Position numbers and translations under genes: made by a program | Part shown: piece after piece, positions 31,592-42,774 of the stretch | How positions within the stretch are numbered: the stretch's first letter is position 1 | Layout: every line of letters starts with the position of its first letter | Assembly (NCBI RefSeq): GCF_950023065.1 | Contig: NC_088679.1 | Location: forward strand, 54,932,001-54,996,000 | Reading direction: 5' to 3' | Length of the DNA: 64,000 nt | Origin: Planococcus citri | Taxonomy: Eukaryota > Arthropoda > Insecta > Hemiptera > Pseudococcidae | The notes under the pieces: model-generated | Told to the model about the DNA's origin: nothing | What the model saw: only the letters and a program-made list of their open reading frames with translations | Database searches by the model: none

Positions 31592-33490
31592 CTGTAATTG
31601 AAACAATTGAAAGGAATTAAATACTACTCTGTGTACCTGCATCAAAATGCTACAGAAATCTTCATATGTAGGTACAGAAAAAGAATGGATGTAAATGTAT
31701 CGTTGGGTCAATATTGAAAAATATCACAAAGCCTTTGATTTTCGGGACTATCCAGTTTTCAATAAAAGTAAAAACACAATTTGAAATGTTTTCATAAATT
31801 AAACTCAAATAGACGATCAGAAAACAAGTTGAAATTTACCATACATAAACATAAGTAGGTAGGTAATTGTTCCAATTTCGAAAATAGTATCATAATCAAG
31901 CATATTGTTTCAAGCTTCCAAGGTGTTAATGGTGTTCACATGGATAAAAAAATAAGAGAAAGTGGAAATCAAAAGAATTTCATATTAATTTGTCATACGA
32001 GGGTGCAGGTGCCCACTGAATCGAAAACATTGAAAACGATCACCTTGATATGACTTTTGTACATACCTAAGACCAAATTTTCACTTTTGACCTCTTTTTT
32101 TAAAAAAAATTACGTAGGTTTTGAATTCAACTCTGACGAGTGGTTTTTATAGAATTTTCCGTGCTGATCACTGAAAAATGATGAGAAAAATATGTCATCA
32201 CGTAAGGATTTTTCACATTTTCAGAGTTGACGACACTACCTATCAAATCTCACTGAAATTAATATCAATTTTGTGTAACTTTCCAGTTACATATTTTCAT
32301 GATAATTTTGCGAGGTGAATCAATTTAACAAAACCATGAAATTGAATTTTCATTGTTTTCAATGGATTATAGAGAATACGCCGTATAACATAGTGAGATG
32401 CTCTTTCACCAGCCTATTTATTCAGGACTAACATTGGAAGAGGAACAGCTAATGAAGTTTCAAAAAGTGTAATCAAAAAACTTGAAAAGATTGACCAAAA
32501 AATTGTTTCAGTTTGTACAGAAGTCACAATAAAACATGATATTTCAATTAAATTTAAAAGTAAAGAATAACAATTTCTTAATTCAAAGTCATGAATGAAA
32601 TTTCATGAAAAACCCAAAATTTCGTTCACTATAATAAATTAGGTACTTGACTCAAAAAATTAGTCCTCAAAATATTTTTTCCTCCCAATCAAATCAATTG
32701 CGACCATTTTTAAGACGATCTGGAAGCTTCCAGCAGAAATTAGTTTTTCTCCAGCACACTGGAATTGCTCCAGAAAGTGCTGTGATCAACTTCGGTAGCT
32801 GAAAATTTGGTTTCGAAGGTGCCGAGTTGACGAGGTTTCCTTGATAGTCAGTATGCAGAAAGATTCTACACATAAATATGTTTTTCCAATACAAACTTGA
32901 ATTAATATTCAAACCTATTTTAACATCAATCGTCATAAAAAATCAAAATACTCTTGAGATTGGAGAAATTCACAGGCAACATACAAACTCTCTCTAGCTA
33001 TCAGTCACGGTTCTTAAGTGATGTCAAGTTCTACTTAAAGAGCAACACCGAAAAAATTGATGTTAGAATAAATAGACCCCTCCAATCTCCGAATTAAGCA
33101 AGAGCGAGAGAATTGAACACACGAACACGAACCTTCTTGGTGGTTATAATAACGAACTTTTTTTCTCAAAATAAAGTTCCTAAGAATACATAATTTATAT
33201 TCCAACTAGTGGGATGAATCGATTCAACAAAACCATAAAATTCAAGTTTTAATAATTTTTCCAATAGATTACATGATAAACAAAACAGCTCATAATACAA
33301 ACCGGTACCATTTATCAGTCTATTTTTATTAGAAAGTCACATTGGGTGAGAACAAATTTACACTAGGAATATTCTGATTTACGAACAAGACATAAATTTA
33401 ATGAAAATCATTACAGAATTTCAACATTCGCGAACAAAAGTGGTAATAATTGCGTATTAAATTTTAAAACTAGATAGGTAAAAGGCTCAT
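31592..33490. other. spacer between genes 7 and 8
   Basis: GTTGGGTCAATATTG near 31704 echoes the upstream element of genes 3-6. From about 33035 to 33490 the sequence is nearly identical to 36835-37285 and is the duplicated 3' flank of gene 8. Between them is mostly AT-rich sequence. A GC-richer patch at 32700-32850 is open on the minus strand, but without splice sites or a match I leave it uncalled. Confidence 0.5.
33035..33490. repeat. duplicated 3' flank of gene 8 (matches 36835-37288)
   Basis: Shared without rearrangement with the 3' flank of gene 9, for example GAGCAACACCGAAAAAA, TTCTTGGTGGTT, CCAACTAGTGGGATGAATCG and CAACATTCGCGAACAAAAGT. The boundary on the left is sharp, at AGAGCAACACCG. 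It defines one end of the most recent duplication unit in the array. Confidence 0.85.
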
Positions 33491-35512
33491 TCATTTCGTA
33501 ACCAATTGTAAGAACATATCATTATCCGCATACCTTGATTTAAATTCTTCGAGGGCCTGAGGAGTGACGAAATACCACTCCAAAAATCCAACCAGATCAG
33601 AATTATATTGTAAAGCGTTGAACATATCCAATGAGTTCCGAATGGCATTTTGAATAATTTCATCCATCATTAAATTCCTTTTAAATTGCGCAATTTCTTC
33701 ATCACTGCCTAAACAGGCGCGTAAAAAATTCAAAAATCCATCGTCTCTGAAATCGTGTATGAAATAACCATCGTGTAATACTTCCTGGAGTATAGGAATT
33801 ATTGATATTTTTTTTACATCGAGAGCAACCTGCTGTGATGGTGCTAATGTATCGATAAATCGTATGACGTGATGAAAACTACCACCGAAAGAGCGAGGAT
33901 GAAGAAATTCTTTAAAATTCGCCAAAGTTGAGGGAGACAACAAACAATCCGTTTTGAAACCAGCAGCAAGACTGGCGTCCTCGTAAGAATCGTTGATGAA
34001 ATCATTCAGTAACGTAGATACATTAATAATGCTCCAAACATTCACGTTGAAAAACTGGAGTAGCAAAGTTCGTCGTATATTTCTACGCTTCTGCTCATCG
34101 GGGCAACAAAAACTTAGAAACTCGTTTAGTTCTTCGATAAGTAGGTTGTCGAGTAATCTTGAGCATTTCTTTTGTATATTACTAAATTCCGACAATGAGT
34201 TCAATTTAAACTCGACGATCTTATTTTCATCATAGCTGAAGCATAATCTTATCAGCCTATTAAACTGCTCAGCGCTCATTAGGTCGATCAAACTGCTCCA
34301 ATATCTGTCCCAAAATGCGCTTCGGTCTTCAGCGGATGCATCTGATAGTATGCTGAACAAAAATGATGCATCCATGTTTTTTTGATTTCCTTGGAATAAT
34401 GAATTTACAAGGAGAAGGTTTCTAGCTACGTTCGACTTCAGACGAACTGGTGCCATGTTCCATAATTCGCAACAGGTAGACGTACTCGTGAAAAGAGAAT
34501 TCGGCGAATTGCACGATTCTCGAATAATTTTCTCAACCAGAAAATAAAACGAATTTTGGGTCATTTTATCTATCAAGCATCGCCAAAACGCTGTAATATA
34601 AGGCGTTCTATCTAAAACTTCTTCACTGATATAATGTGCTCCCGTTGCACGAGTCTCATTGAATGGGTTTCCAACGCCACCGTACAGTAAAAAACTAAGC
34701 ACCCGAACCCCCTTTGTTTTAGCGAATTCGTCGAGCTTCGTTTCATCCAAATTTCTCAGAAAATATCTGTAATATCTATGAAAAGATGCAGGCGGGTTCG
34801 TTATAATCGCCATTTGAGTATCTCTGTTTAAACGATTCCCAAAGTACACCAAGGCCGACCAAGGAAGAGGGCGATCATTGCGACAAATTTGTTCTTCGAT
34901 AGACTGGCCTTCAACAGCTGGGCGAGGCAGCTCGTCCAGTTGATCTCTCAAACGACATACCCAGTAATACAGCACAAGATTCTCGAAAAATGACATTCTA
35001 TTCAACTCGATACGAGGTGATACCAAAGGCCAAATTCGTAAAATGTCATCCTCAAAGCAATACGTACAAGCTATCTTGAATCTAAGAACTTCGTCAATTC
35101 GATCGCACATTACAATTCGTTTAGCTGTCCTCGCATAATGAATCGACCCATCGAAATCCGTAACGAAAGCATTGAAATTATTTAAAATCTCAGTTCTAAA
35201 TAAATTTGGCTGACGACGACCCGTTTTAAATAAACCTATTTCAGAATGGCGCTGCTGCCAGTAGTGAATTGAGATTCCTATTTGCTTCACGTATTTCTCA
35301 ATCTGAGGTCGAAGTTTGGATTGTACATCAAGCGTCGAGTTAGTTGGTGAAAGATTCTGCCACAAATCGAGCCCATCTAAAGCATTATTCACACGATGCG
35401 ATTCAACTTCATGACGCCATAATTGTAAAGCTATGGTGGCAGAAACAATTTCTTCCAAATTCGGTGGACTGGGAAACACAATGTCATACACGTCAGTGAG
35501 GTCTTCAGCCAT
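33491..35512 (-). CDS. array gene 8: uncharacterised 673-residue protein
   Basis: Intact frame starting MAEDLTDVYDIVFPSPP, with acceptor TTTCAATTGCAG 14 nt upstream of the ATG. It forms a young pair with gene 9. Both have HEVESHRVNN in place of QEINSHRI, and a 13-residue insertion around residues 95-110 (FKTGRRQPNLFRTEIL) just before the DFDGSIHY block. The C-terminal block reads LEWYFVTPQALEEFKSRYADNDMFLQL. The segment LRACLGSDEE near residue 610 is complete here and deleted in gene 9. Uncharacterised; no signal or membrane segment. Confidence 0.93.
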   Translation of the reverse strand: MAEDLTDVYDIVFPSPPNLEEIVSATIALQLWRHEVESHRVNNALDGLDLWQNLSPTNSTLDVQSKLRPQIEKYVKQIGISIHYWQQRHSEIGLFKTGRRQPNLFRTEILNNFNAFVTDFDGSIHYARTAKRIVMCDRIDEVLRFKIACTYCFEDDILRIWPLVSPRIELNRMSFFENLVLYYWVCRLRDQLDELPRPAVEGQSIEEQICRNDRPLPWSALVYFGNRLNRDTQMAIITNPPASFHRYYRYFLRNLDETKLDEFAKTKGVRVLSFLLYGGVGNPFNETRATGAHYISEEVLDRTPYITAFWRCLIDKMTQNSFYFLVEKIIRESCNSPNSLFTSTSTCCELWNMAPVRLKSNVARNLLLVNSLFQGNQKNMDASFLFSILSDASAEDRSAFWDRYWSSLIDLMSAEQFNRLIRLCFSYDENKIVEFKLNSLSEFSNIQKKCSRLLDNLLIEELNEFLSFCCPDEQKRRNIRRTLLLQFFNVNVWSIINVSTLLNDFINDSYEDASLAAGFKTDCLLSPSTLANFKEFLHPRSFGGSFHHVIRFIDTLAPSQQVALDVKKISIIPILQEVLHDGYFIHDFRDDGFLNFLRACLGSDEEIAQFKRNLMMDEIIQNAIRNSLDMFNALQYNSDLVGFLEWYFVTPQALEEFKSRYADNDMFLQLVTK

Positions 35513-35526
35513 TTTTCAGATCCGAT

Positions 35527-37288
35527 CTGCAATTGAAATGATCGAATCAGTGGTTTCGCGACTAAACGTCAAATAAAATCATCAAGCAGATGCATAAGAA
35601 TATATTCAGACTCATTTTCTTTTTCAACGACCCACGGAAGAAATTCAGAAAAGAAGAACGAAACCATAAAAATATAGGATTTCACTAATTCGTCACATCA
35701 GCTTTCTCCCAACGTACAAAACATCATTTTGATACTTGGCAAAAAAAACACGTCTTCGACAATAATTTCGAAAAGAGGTAAGGACTCTTAGTAACTTTTG
35801 ACCAAAAAAAAAAAAAATTAGTAAAAAGGAAGGTTGTTTAGCAATCATTGGCAAGTGATATTTTTCAGCAATTTTCGTGAACAAAAAAGTTGGAGACTGA
35901 ACGTTTTGTAACTTTTTTTTGATAAAAAACGGAACATTTTGGTAATTTTTGTCAAAATAGCCGAACTCATGAGAGTCAATTTTTGAAGAAAAAATGAGAT
36001 TTTTTGTCAAATATTGCAAGGGGCGAAACTTTTACTATTTTAACAAAAAACACTGTAATTTACTTTACATGTGTTCGTGGTCTTGATTCGGTTAAAAATT
36101 CGATAACTTATCCACTTCCCAAAAAAAATTTTATGAGAGTGAAAAAATGTTGAAATAAATCATTTTTTTTAAAAACTCGCTAAAATGAACAAAAAGTCAA
36201 CTACATATCATTCCTGACGTTTTATTTTATGTAAAAAACTCGTTATAGAAATACACTTTTCGTCAAATATATGTACTAGTCAAACATTAAAAAGAAGCAA
36301 TAATTTTAAAATTCAGTAAAACTGTTAATCACTTCTTTAACGTGTAACTCATCATGTGACGGTGAAAGTTTATTTTTTTTGTAATTTCGATCCATTTTCA
36401 AGCTGTTCAGGGCAAAAAAAATAATTGGGGTAAATGCAAATGAAAAAAAAATCGTTTTTGCAATCACCTCAAGTCAATTTTTTTCTGGGATAGTTGCAAA
36501 AACCCAATTTACGGGTGAAATAAAAAAAAATATCCAAATTGCGATAATCTTACCTCAAACTTAAAACCTTTATGACCCTAAATCCTGAAAGCTCCAGATA
36601 AATCGGCAGTTTTTTCTATTACACATGCATTTTTTTTAAAAAACACCTCTCACTTCACTTATGAGTGGTTTCAACATGCTTTAATAAAAGTGTTTGCTAC
36701 AGAGCTATACAAGCTGAACCCCGCGAGTTGTGACCAGGTGAATACGTCGGTAATGGTGTTGCTTCGACACGCCCTAGTTGGCACAACCAGAAAATACATA
36801 GATATTTTTTGCATGAGGTCACAATAATTTGTGTAGAGCAACACCGAAAAAAAATTGATGTTAGAATAACTAGACCCCTTCAATCTCTGAATTAGGCAAG
36901 AGCGAGAGAATTGAATAGGTCCACACGAACACGAACCTTCTTGGTGGTTGTAATAAAATAACGAACTTTTTTTTCTCAAAAAAAGCAAGTTCCTAAAAAT
37001 ATATTCCAACTAGTGGGATGAATCGATTCAACTAAACCATAAAATTCAAGTTTTAATACTTTTTCCAATAGATTACATGATAAACAAAACCGCTCATAAT
37101 ACAAACAGGTACCATTTATCAATCTATTCATTAATAGATCACATCGGGTGTGAACAAATTTACACTTGGAATATTTTGACTTACGAACAAGACATAAATT
37201 TAATTAAAATCATTACAGAATTTCAACATTCGCGAACAAAAGTGGTAATAATTGCGTATTAAATTTTAAAACTAGATAGGTAAAAGGC
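35527..37288. other. spacer between genes 8 and 9
   Basis: The first ~100 bp match the upstream flank of gene 9. Then follows the degenerate GCGAGAC-type repeat (35735-36040) and AT-rich sequence. A GC-rich patch lies at 36670-36830. The duplicated 3' flank of gene 9 is at 36835-37288. Confidence 0.5.
36835..37288. repeat. duplicated 3' flank of gene 9 (matches 33035-33490)
   Basis: Partner of the block at 33035-33490, with few substitutions and small indels. Together with the near-identical coding regions it shows that genes 8 and 9 duplicated with their downstream DNA. Confidence 0.85.
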
Positions 37289-39301
37289 TCATTTCGTAAC
37301 CAATTGTAAGAACATATCATTATCCGCATACCTTGATTTAAATTCTTCGAGCGCCTGAGGAGTGACGAAATACCACTCCAAAAATCCAACCAGATCAGAA
37401 TTATATTGTAAAGCGTTGAACATATCCACTGAGTTCCGAATGGCATTTTCAACAATTTCATCAATCATTAAACTTCTTTTAAATTGCGCAATTTCTTCAA
37501 AATTCAAAAATTCGTCGCCTTTGAAATCGTGTATGAAATAACCTTCGTGTAATACTTCCTTCAGTATGGTAAGTATAGATATTTTTTTTACATCGAGAGC
37601 AACCTGCTGTGATGGTGCGAATATATCGATAAATCGTATGACGTGATGAAAACTACCACCGAAAGAGCGAGGATGAAGAAATTCTTTAAAATTCGCCAAA
37701 GTTGAGGGAGAAAACAAATATTCTGTTTTGAAATCTGCTGCAAGACTGGCGTCCTCGTAAGCATCGTTGATAAAATCACTCACTCTCAGTAACGCAGATA
37801 CGTTGACAATGCTCCAAACATTCACGTTGAAAAACTGGAGTAGCAAATTTCGTCGTATATTTCTACGCTTCTGCTCATCGGGGCAACAAAACCTTAGAAA
37901 CTCGTTTAGTTCCTCTATGAATAGGTTGTTGAGTAATCTTGAGCATTTTATTTGTATATTACTCAATTCCGACAACGAGTTCATAAACTCGACGATCTTA
38001 TTTTCATCATTGCTGAAGCATAATCTCATCAGCCAAGTGAACTGCTCAGTGCTCATTAGGTCGAACAAACTGCTCCAATATCTGTCCCAAAATGCGCTTC
38101 GGTCTTCAGCTGATGTATCTGATAGCACGGTGAACAAAAATGATGCATCCATGTTTTTTTGATTTCCTTGGAATAACGAATTTACACAGAGAAGGTCTTT
38201 GGTTACGTTCGACTTCAGACGAACTGGTGTCATGTTCCATAATTCGCAACAGGTGGACGTACTCGTGAAAAGAGAATTTGGTGAATTGCACAATTCTCGA
38301 ATAATATTTTCAACCAGACGAAAAAATAACTTTGGCGGCATTCTATTTATCAAGCATCGCCAAAGAGGTATAATATAAGGCGTTCTATCTAAGACATCTT
38401 CACTGATTTGAGTACATTGTGCTCTCACAGCTCTTACTACTCTCACAGTGAATTGGTATCCAACGTCACCCAACAGTAAAACACTAAGCAACTCAAACCC
38501 CTTTGTTTCAGCGAATTGGCCAAGCTTCGTTTCATCCAAATTTTTAAGAAAATATCTGTAATATCTATTAAAAGATTCTGGAGGATCCGTTATATACGCC
38601 GTTTGAGTTTCTCTGGGTAACCGATTTAAGAAATACACCAAGGTCGACCAAGGATAAGTGCGATCATTGCGAAAAATTTGTTCTTCGATAGACTGACCAT
38701 CAACAGCTGGGCGAGGCAGCTCGTCCAATCGATTTCTCAAGCGACATATCCAGTAATACAGCACAAGATTCTCGAAAAATGGCATTCTATTCAACTCGAT
38801 ACGAGATGATACCAAAGGCCAAATTCGTAAAATGTCATCTTCAAAGCAATACGTACAAGCTATCTTGAATCTAAAAACTTCGTCAATTCGATCACACATT
38901 ACAATTCGTTTGGCCGTCCTCGTATCATGAATCGACCCATCGAAATCCGTTACGAAAACATTGAAATTATTTAAAATCTCAGTTCTAAATAAATTTGGCT
39001 GATGACGACCCGTTTTAAATAAACGTATTTCAGAATGGCGCTGCTTCCAGTAGTGAATTGAGATTCCTATTTGCTTCACGTATTTCTCAATCTGAGGATG
39101 AAGCTTGGATGGTAAATGAAGCGTTGAGTTGGTTGGTGAAAGATTCTGCCACAAATCGAGCCCATCCAAAGTATTATTCACACGATGCGATTCAACTTCA
39201 TGACGCCATAATTGTAAAGCTATTGTGGCAGAAACAATTTCTTCCAAATTCGGTGGACTGGGAAACACAATGTCATACACGTCAGTGAGGTCTTCAGCCA
39301 T
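37289..39301 (-). CDS. array gene 9: uncharacterised 670-residue protein
   Basis: Intact frame, sister of gene 8, and the right-hand end of the array. The start lies just downstream of the acceptor TTTCAATTGCAG. Indels against gene 8 keep the frame: eight codons of LRACLGSD are missing near 37500 (24 bp), one codon is missing at VEFMNSLSE, and a few codons are gained in RVSDFINDAY and in the loop VRVVRAVRAQCTQ. Substitutions cluster in the middle third. Upstream (above 39316) the sequence stays alike to gene 8 for about 100 bp and then diverges. Confidence 0.93.
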   Translation of the reverse strand: MAEDLTDVYDIVFPSPPNLEEIVSATIALQLWRHEVESHRVNNTLDGLDLWQNLSPTNSTLHLPSKLHPQIEKYVKQIGISIHYWKQRHSEIRLFKTGRHQPNLFRTEILNNFNVFVTDFDGSIHDTRTAKRIVMCDRIDEVFRFKIACTYCFEDDILRIWPLVSSRIELNRMPFFENLVLYYWICRLRNRLDELPRPAVDGQSIEEQIFRNDRTYPWSTLVYFLNRLPRETQTAYITDPPESFNRYYRYFLKNLDETKLGQFAETKGFELLSVLLLGDVGYQFTVRVVRAVRAQCTQISEDVLDRTPYIIPLWRCLINRMPPKLFFRLVENIIRELCNSPNSLFTSTSTCCELWNMTPVRLKSNVTKDLLCVNSLFQGNQKNMDASFLFTVLSDTSAEDRSAFWDRYWSSLFDLMSTEQFTWLMRLCFSNDENKIVEFMNSLSELSNIQIKCSRLLNNLFIEELNEFLRFCCPDEQKRRNIRRNLLLQFFNVNVWSIVNVSALLRVSDFINDAYEDASLAADFKTEYLFSPSTLANFKEFLHPRSFGGSFHHVIRFIDIFAPSQQVALDVKKISILTILKEVLHEGYFIHDFKGDEFLNFEEIAQFKRSLMIDEIVENAIRNSVDMFNALQYNSDLVGFLEWYFVTPQALEEFKSRYADNDMFLQLVTK

Positions 39302-39315
39302 ATTTCAGATCCGAT

Positions 39316-42300
39316 CTGCAATTGAAATGATCGAATCAGTGGTTTCATGACGAAATGTCATACAAAATCCCAAACAAATTCATAAGAATTTATTTAGATT
39401 CATTAACTTTTTCACAAACCCGTTCAAAAAAATTAAGAAAGACTTTTTCTATTTTTGGCAATTTTTAATTCCTTGTAAAAAGATGAGACTTTTTGGATTT
39501 TTTTTGCGAGAAACCGCAATTTTTAACAATTTTCAACTAGAAGAGAGGCTTTTAGCGTCTTTGGAAAATGTAGGAATTTGTTGATATTTTTGACAAAATG
39601 CGAGACAACATGAAAATTTTAGCAAAAGGCAAGGCTTTGAAACCATAACACTGCTAAAGGCAGAGTAGCCAGTTGGAAATAAGCCTAAATTTTTCAGATT
39701 TGAAAAATGTAGTTTTCTAAAAAATTTAATTCGGAAAAAAAGAAAGAAGTAGGCCGAGCAATGCGAAGGCAAAAACGTTTGAAAATTTATAAATCAAAAA
39801 GTATGGAACAGAGTTAATTGAATAAAAATTGAGAACAATGACAGTATTGATAATGATGCCAATTTTTTAGAAATTTTCGTGCTTTCTGAAGTTTGTTGGA
39901 TTTCAGTTTTTGTGGAGAAACCTCCTTCAAAACTAAAAATTAAAAATATCATCGAAAAAATATCACAAAACCTACAAAAAAAAAAAATGAAAAAACAGCA
40001 CCAAAACACAGAATTTTCGTCAAGTTCCTTGTTTACGTACCAGCACGAGAATCTAGACTACGCCGGGTATAATTTAGAAATACGTATAGATAGATAGGTA
40101 TATATTTTAGGTAGGTACCTATCTGCAATTAGAATATAAATCTGCATCCTTAAAATGTCATCGCTTTCTAGATTAACCAAACGAACAGAAAGGTCTATAA
40201 CGTTAGTATTTAAAACGGTACAATAAACTTATTAGTTATAGATTACTGGTCAAGGGTGTCCTTTTTCGTTAAAGGGCTTTCAATTAACAAGGGATTGCAT
40301 CCTTTCACAAACTTATCAGAAGGACTATACATAATGTAATAATATCCGAGCCTTATTTCTGGAGGTTTATTCGACAACGAATACTAATAGCAATATCGCT
40401 CTACAATATTAAGCAATTGTATTTAATTCGGAATAATTTGTTATAATGGAATATTAAAGGATATCGCAAGTGGTATAAACTGAAATATTGTTCGTGTGTC
40501 TAACCTTAAACAACACAGTGGGTCTGGGTACCCTACCTTCTATAAGTAAGATTCAAATTTAGGTAGTACCACGGTGACTTTGTTGTTACACGAGATAAAG
40601 CTCTCAACTCGGCGAATGAAAAACACAGGGAAATAAAAAGGCCATGTATAAGGTGTTCAGCATATTTACGTACAAGATATACTCGTATAGAACGTGACAA
40701 TGATAACGATAGTTCGAAAAAATAATACGCTCCAAGTATCAGTTCGAAAAAAAATACACCCGCAATCGGATGAGGGTACCATCGTCGTGTAAAATAACAT
40801 ATCGGACAATGGTTATACCTCGTTCATAATTTATTGTTATGTAGGAGTATTTTCGTATAGATATTTCGCGACATTTTTATACACATTCGTCGATATGACA
40901 CCGAAAATAGCTATTTATATTACACCTTTTTGACGTTAGCGGAAGGATTTTTTCCAACCTTTTGTATTTTTCTAGGAGACGAATTATCGACAAATAATCG
41001 TCGTCGTCGTCGTCGGTGCGAACTTGACAAATGGTAAATTGGCTCGATTGAGCGACGAAAACGTTGTTAATTATAAAATATATGTTTTTTTGTTTATCGT
41101 CGTCGAGCTTATCAAAGGGAGTTTGTTTTTAGGCAACAAGTATACATCTTTCTTAGTTGTTACAGGCAAAAAAAATAACATTATACTGTCTTGAAGCATT
41201 AAAGTTATTGCAATCGCTTGTTAAAGAACATTTTTAAGTATGTGTGTGTGTTGTGTACATACGAGAGTCCGTGTCTTGTTCCCTCGATAGCGGATTTCGA
41301 AAGAGCATGTGGTACCCATGAGAATACTCAGAATGCGAATGCTGTAAAACTTGACAGAAACAGAGTGTATACTTTCTTTTTCTTTACTTAGAAAAATAAC
41401 CACTTCAAGGGATATCATCATGTATAAGTTAGTAACTTTTGCACTGCATAGTTTTTTTTTCTCGCCTAAACCGTCTATATAAGGCTAAGCAAATCAATAG
41501 CGCCAGAAATGTTGGCAAGAAGTTTGACCAGTATATATTATACACAGGTTTAATTTTTTTCTACTTTGTACAAGATGTACTCGCGTGTTATGCGATTTTC
41601 GATTTCCTCTCAATTAATTGCATCCATTTTTTGATCGCGATACTACCTACTTCAGGTACTGTAGATATAAAGCTAAAAGAATTTTAAATTCGATGAAAAA
41701 TGGCTTCGTTGATGTAGGTATACTCGTACGATTTTTTGTAGGTAAATACTCATTTTTGGAGATCTTGAAATAATTTCGAGGGAATATTTTATAATGTGGT
41801 AAAAATATGGGAGGGGAGATGAAGGAGCCAAATTATCAAAAATAGTATTCGCGAGTTGGAAGTTGACAGATGAATTTTCGAATTGCTGGAGATACATAAA
41901 AATGGTCTAAAAGTTCCAAAAAGTTTGGCATTTGCGATTTTCAATCGTTGGGAACTCGAAAAAGGTTGAAAACAAACAGAAAACAAATTCGAAACACTCC
42001 AATTTCATAAGTGAACGCCTTTGACAAAATTTTTAAAAAATTTAGCTGCCAATCAGATTTTTAAATTTTTAAAAATTCGTCAAAAATTATAAAATCAACT
42101 TGAGCATTCGACATTTTGAAAATCAAATGGCAAAAATTACATTTTTTTGCACCAAAAATTTCACTTCTTCGAAAACTTGAACATGAATGGAGAAAATACA
42201 CGTCGCTATTTTATAGAAGTATCATCAAAAGTTGAAAAAAATTTACATTCGTTTTACACGAATGCAGTAAAACAAGGCGAATACATAATTAAAGAATGTA

Positions 42301-42774
42301 CAGAGAGTAAGACAATGACGAACATGTACCTAGTTGAAATAATCAACATTTTTACTCGCTGAGGAAACTGCATACAGAAAAAAAAATAGGGTTAGGGGTT
42401 GCATATTATGTGACTGAAGTTCATATTTCCATAATAATTAGGCAAAAATATACGCAAAAACTCGCAGCACGATTTATTCCTTCAAAAAAACGCGTAGTTT
42501 AGCGGATAAAATAATGAAAATACGTATACGTATAAGATAGGTATTAAAAAAAGAAAGAGTTGAGAAAATGAAAGAAACCATACGATGCGATTTTTACACA
42601 CATAATACAAATCTATCAGCATGAAAGTTAACCAAGTCGATCTATCCCATATTGCGAAAAAATCTCATCAGTTCTGATTGATGGAAGGATAACCTATTCT
42701 CATAAATTTCACGCTTGCTTCCATTTATTATTAAATGTCAGACTTGTAACTTCAACTTGCGAGCGTATATCATT
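39316..42774. other. intergenic, right of the array
   Basis: Contains the upstream flank of gene 9, a short patch of the GCGAGAC-type repeat (39420-39640), a TAGGTAGGTACCTATCTG palindromic motif near 40110, and a (CGT)n microsatellite near 41000-41020. No exon with supporting splice sites was found. An open stretch at 42147-42362 reads plausibly but has no independent support. Confidence 0.4.

Noticed and set aside
32694..32936. 80-codon minus-strand open frame between genes 7 and 8
   Set aside because: A GC-richer patch, but there is no match to the gene family, no convincing splice site, and no counterpart in the gene 8-9 spacer.
42147..42362. 71-codon open frame with a plausible helical composition
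   Set aside because: Single short frame with no homologous copy or splice support; too weak to call a gene.
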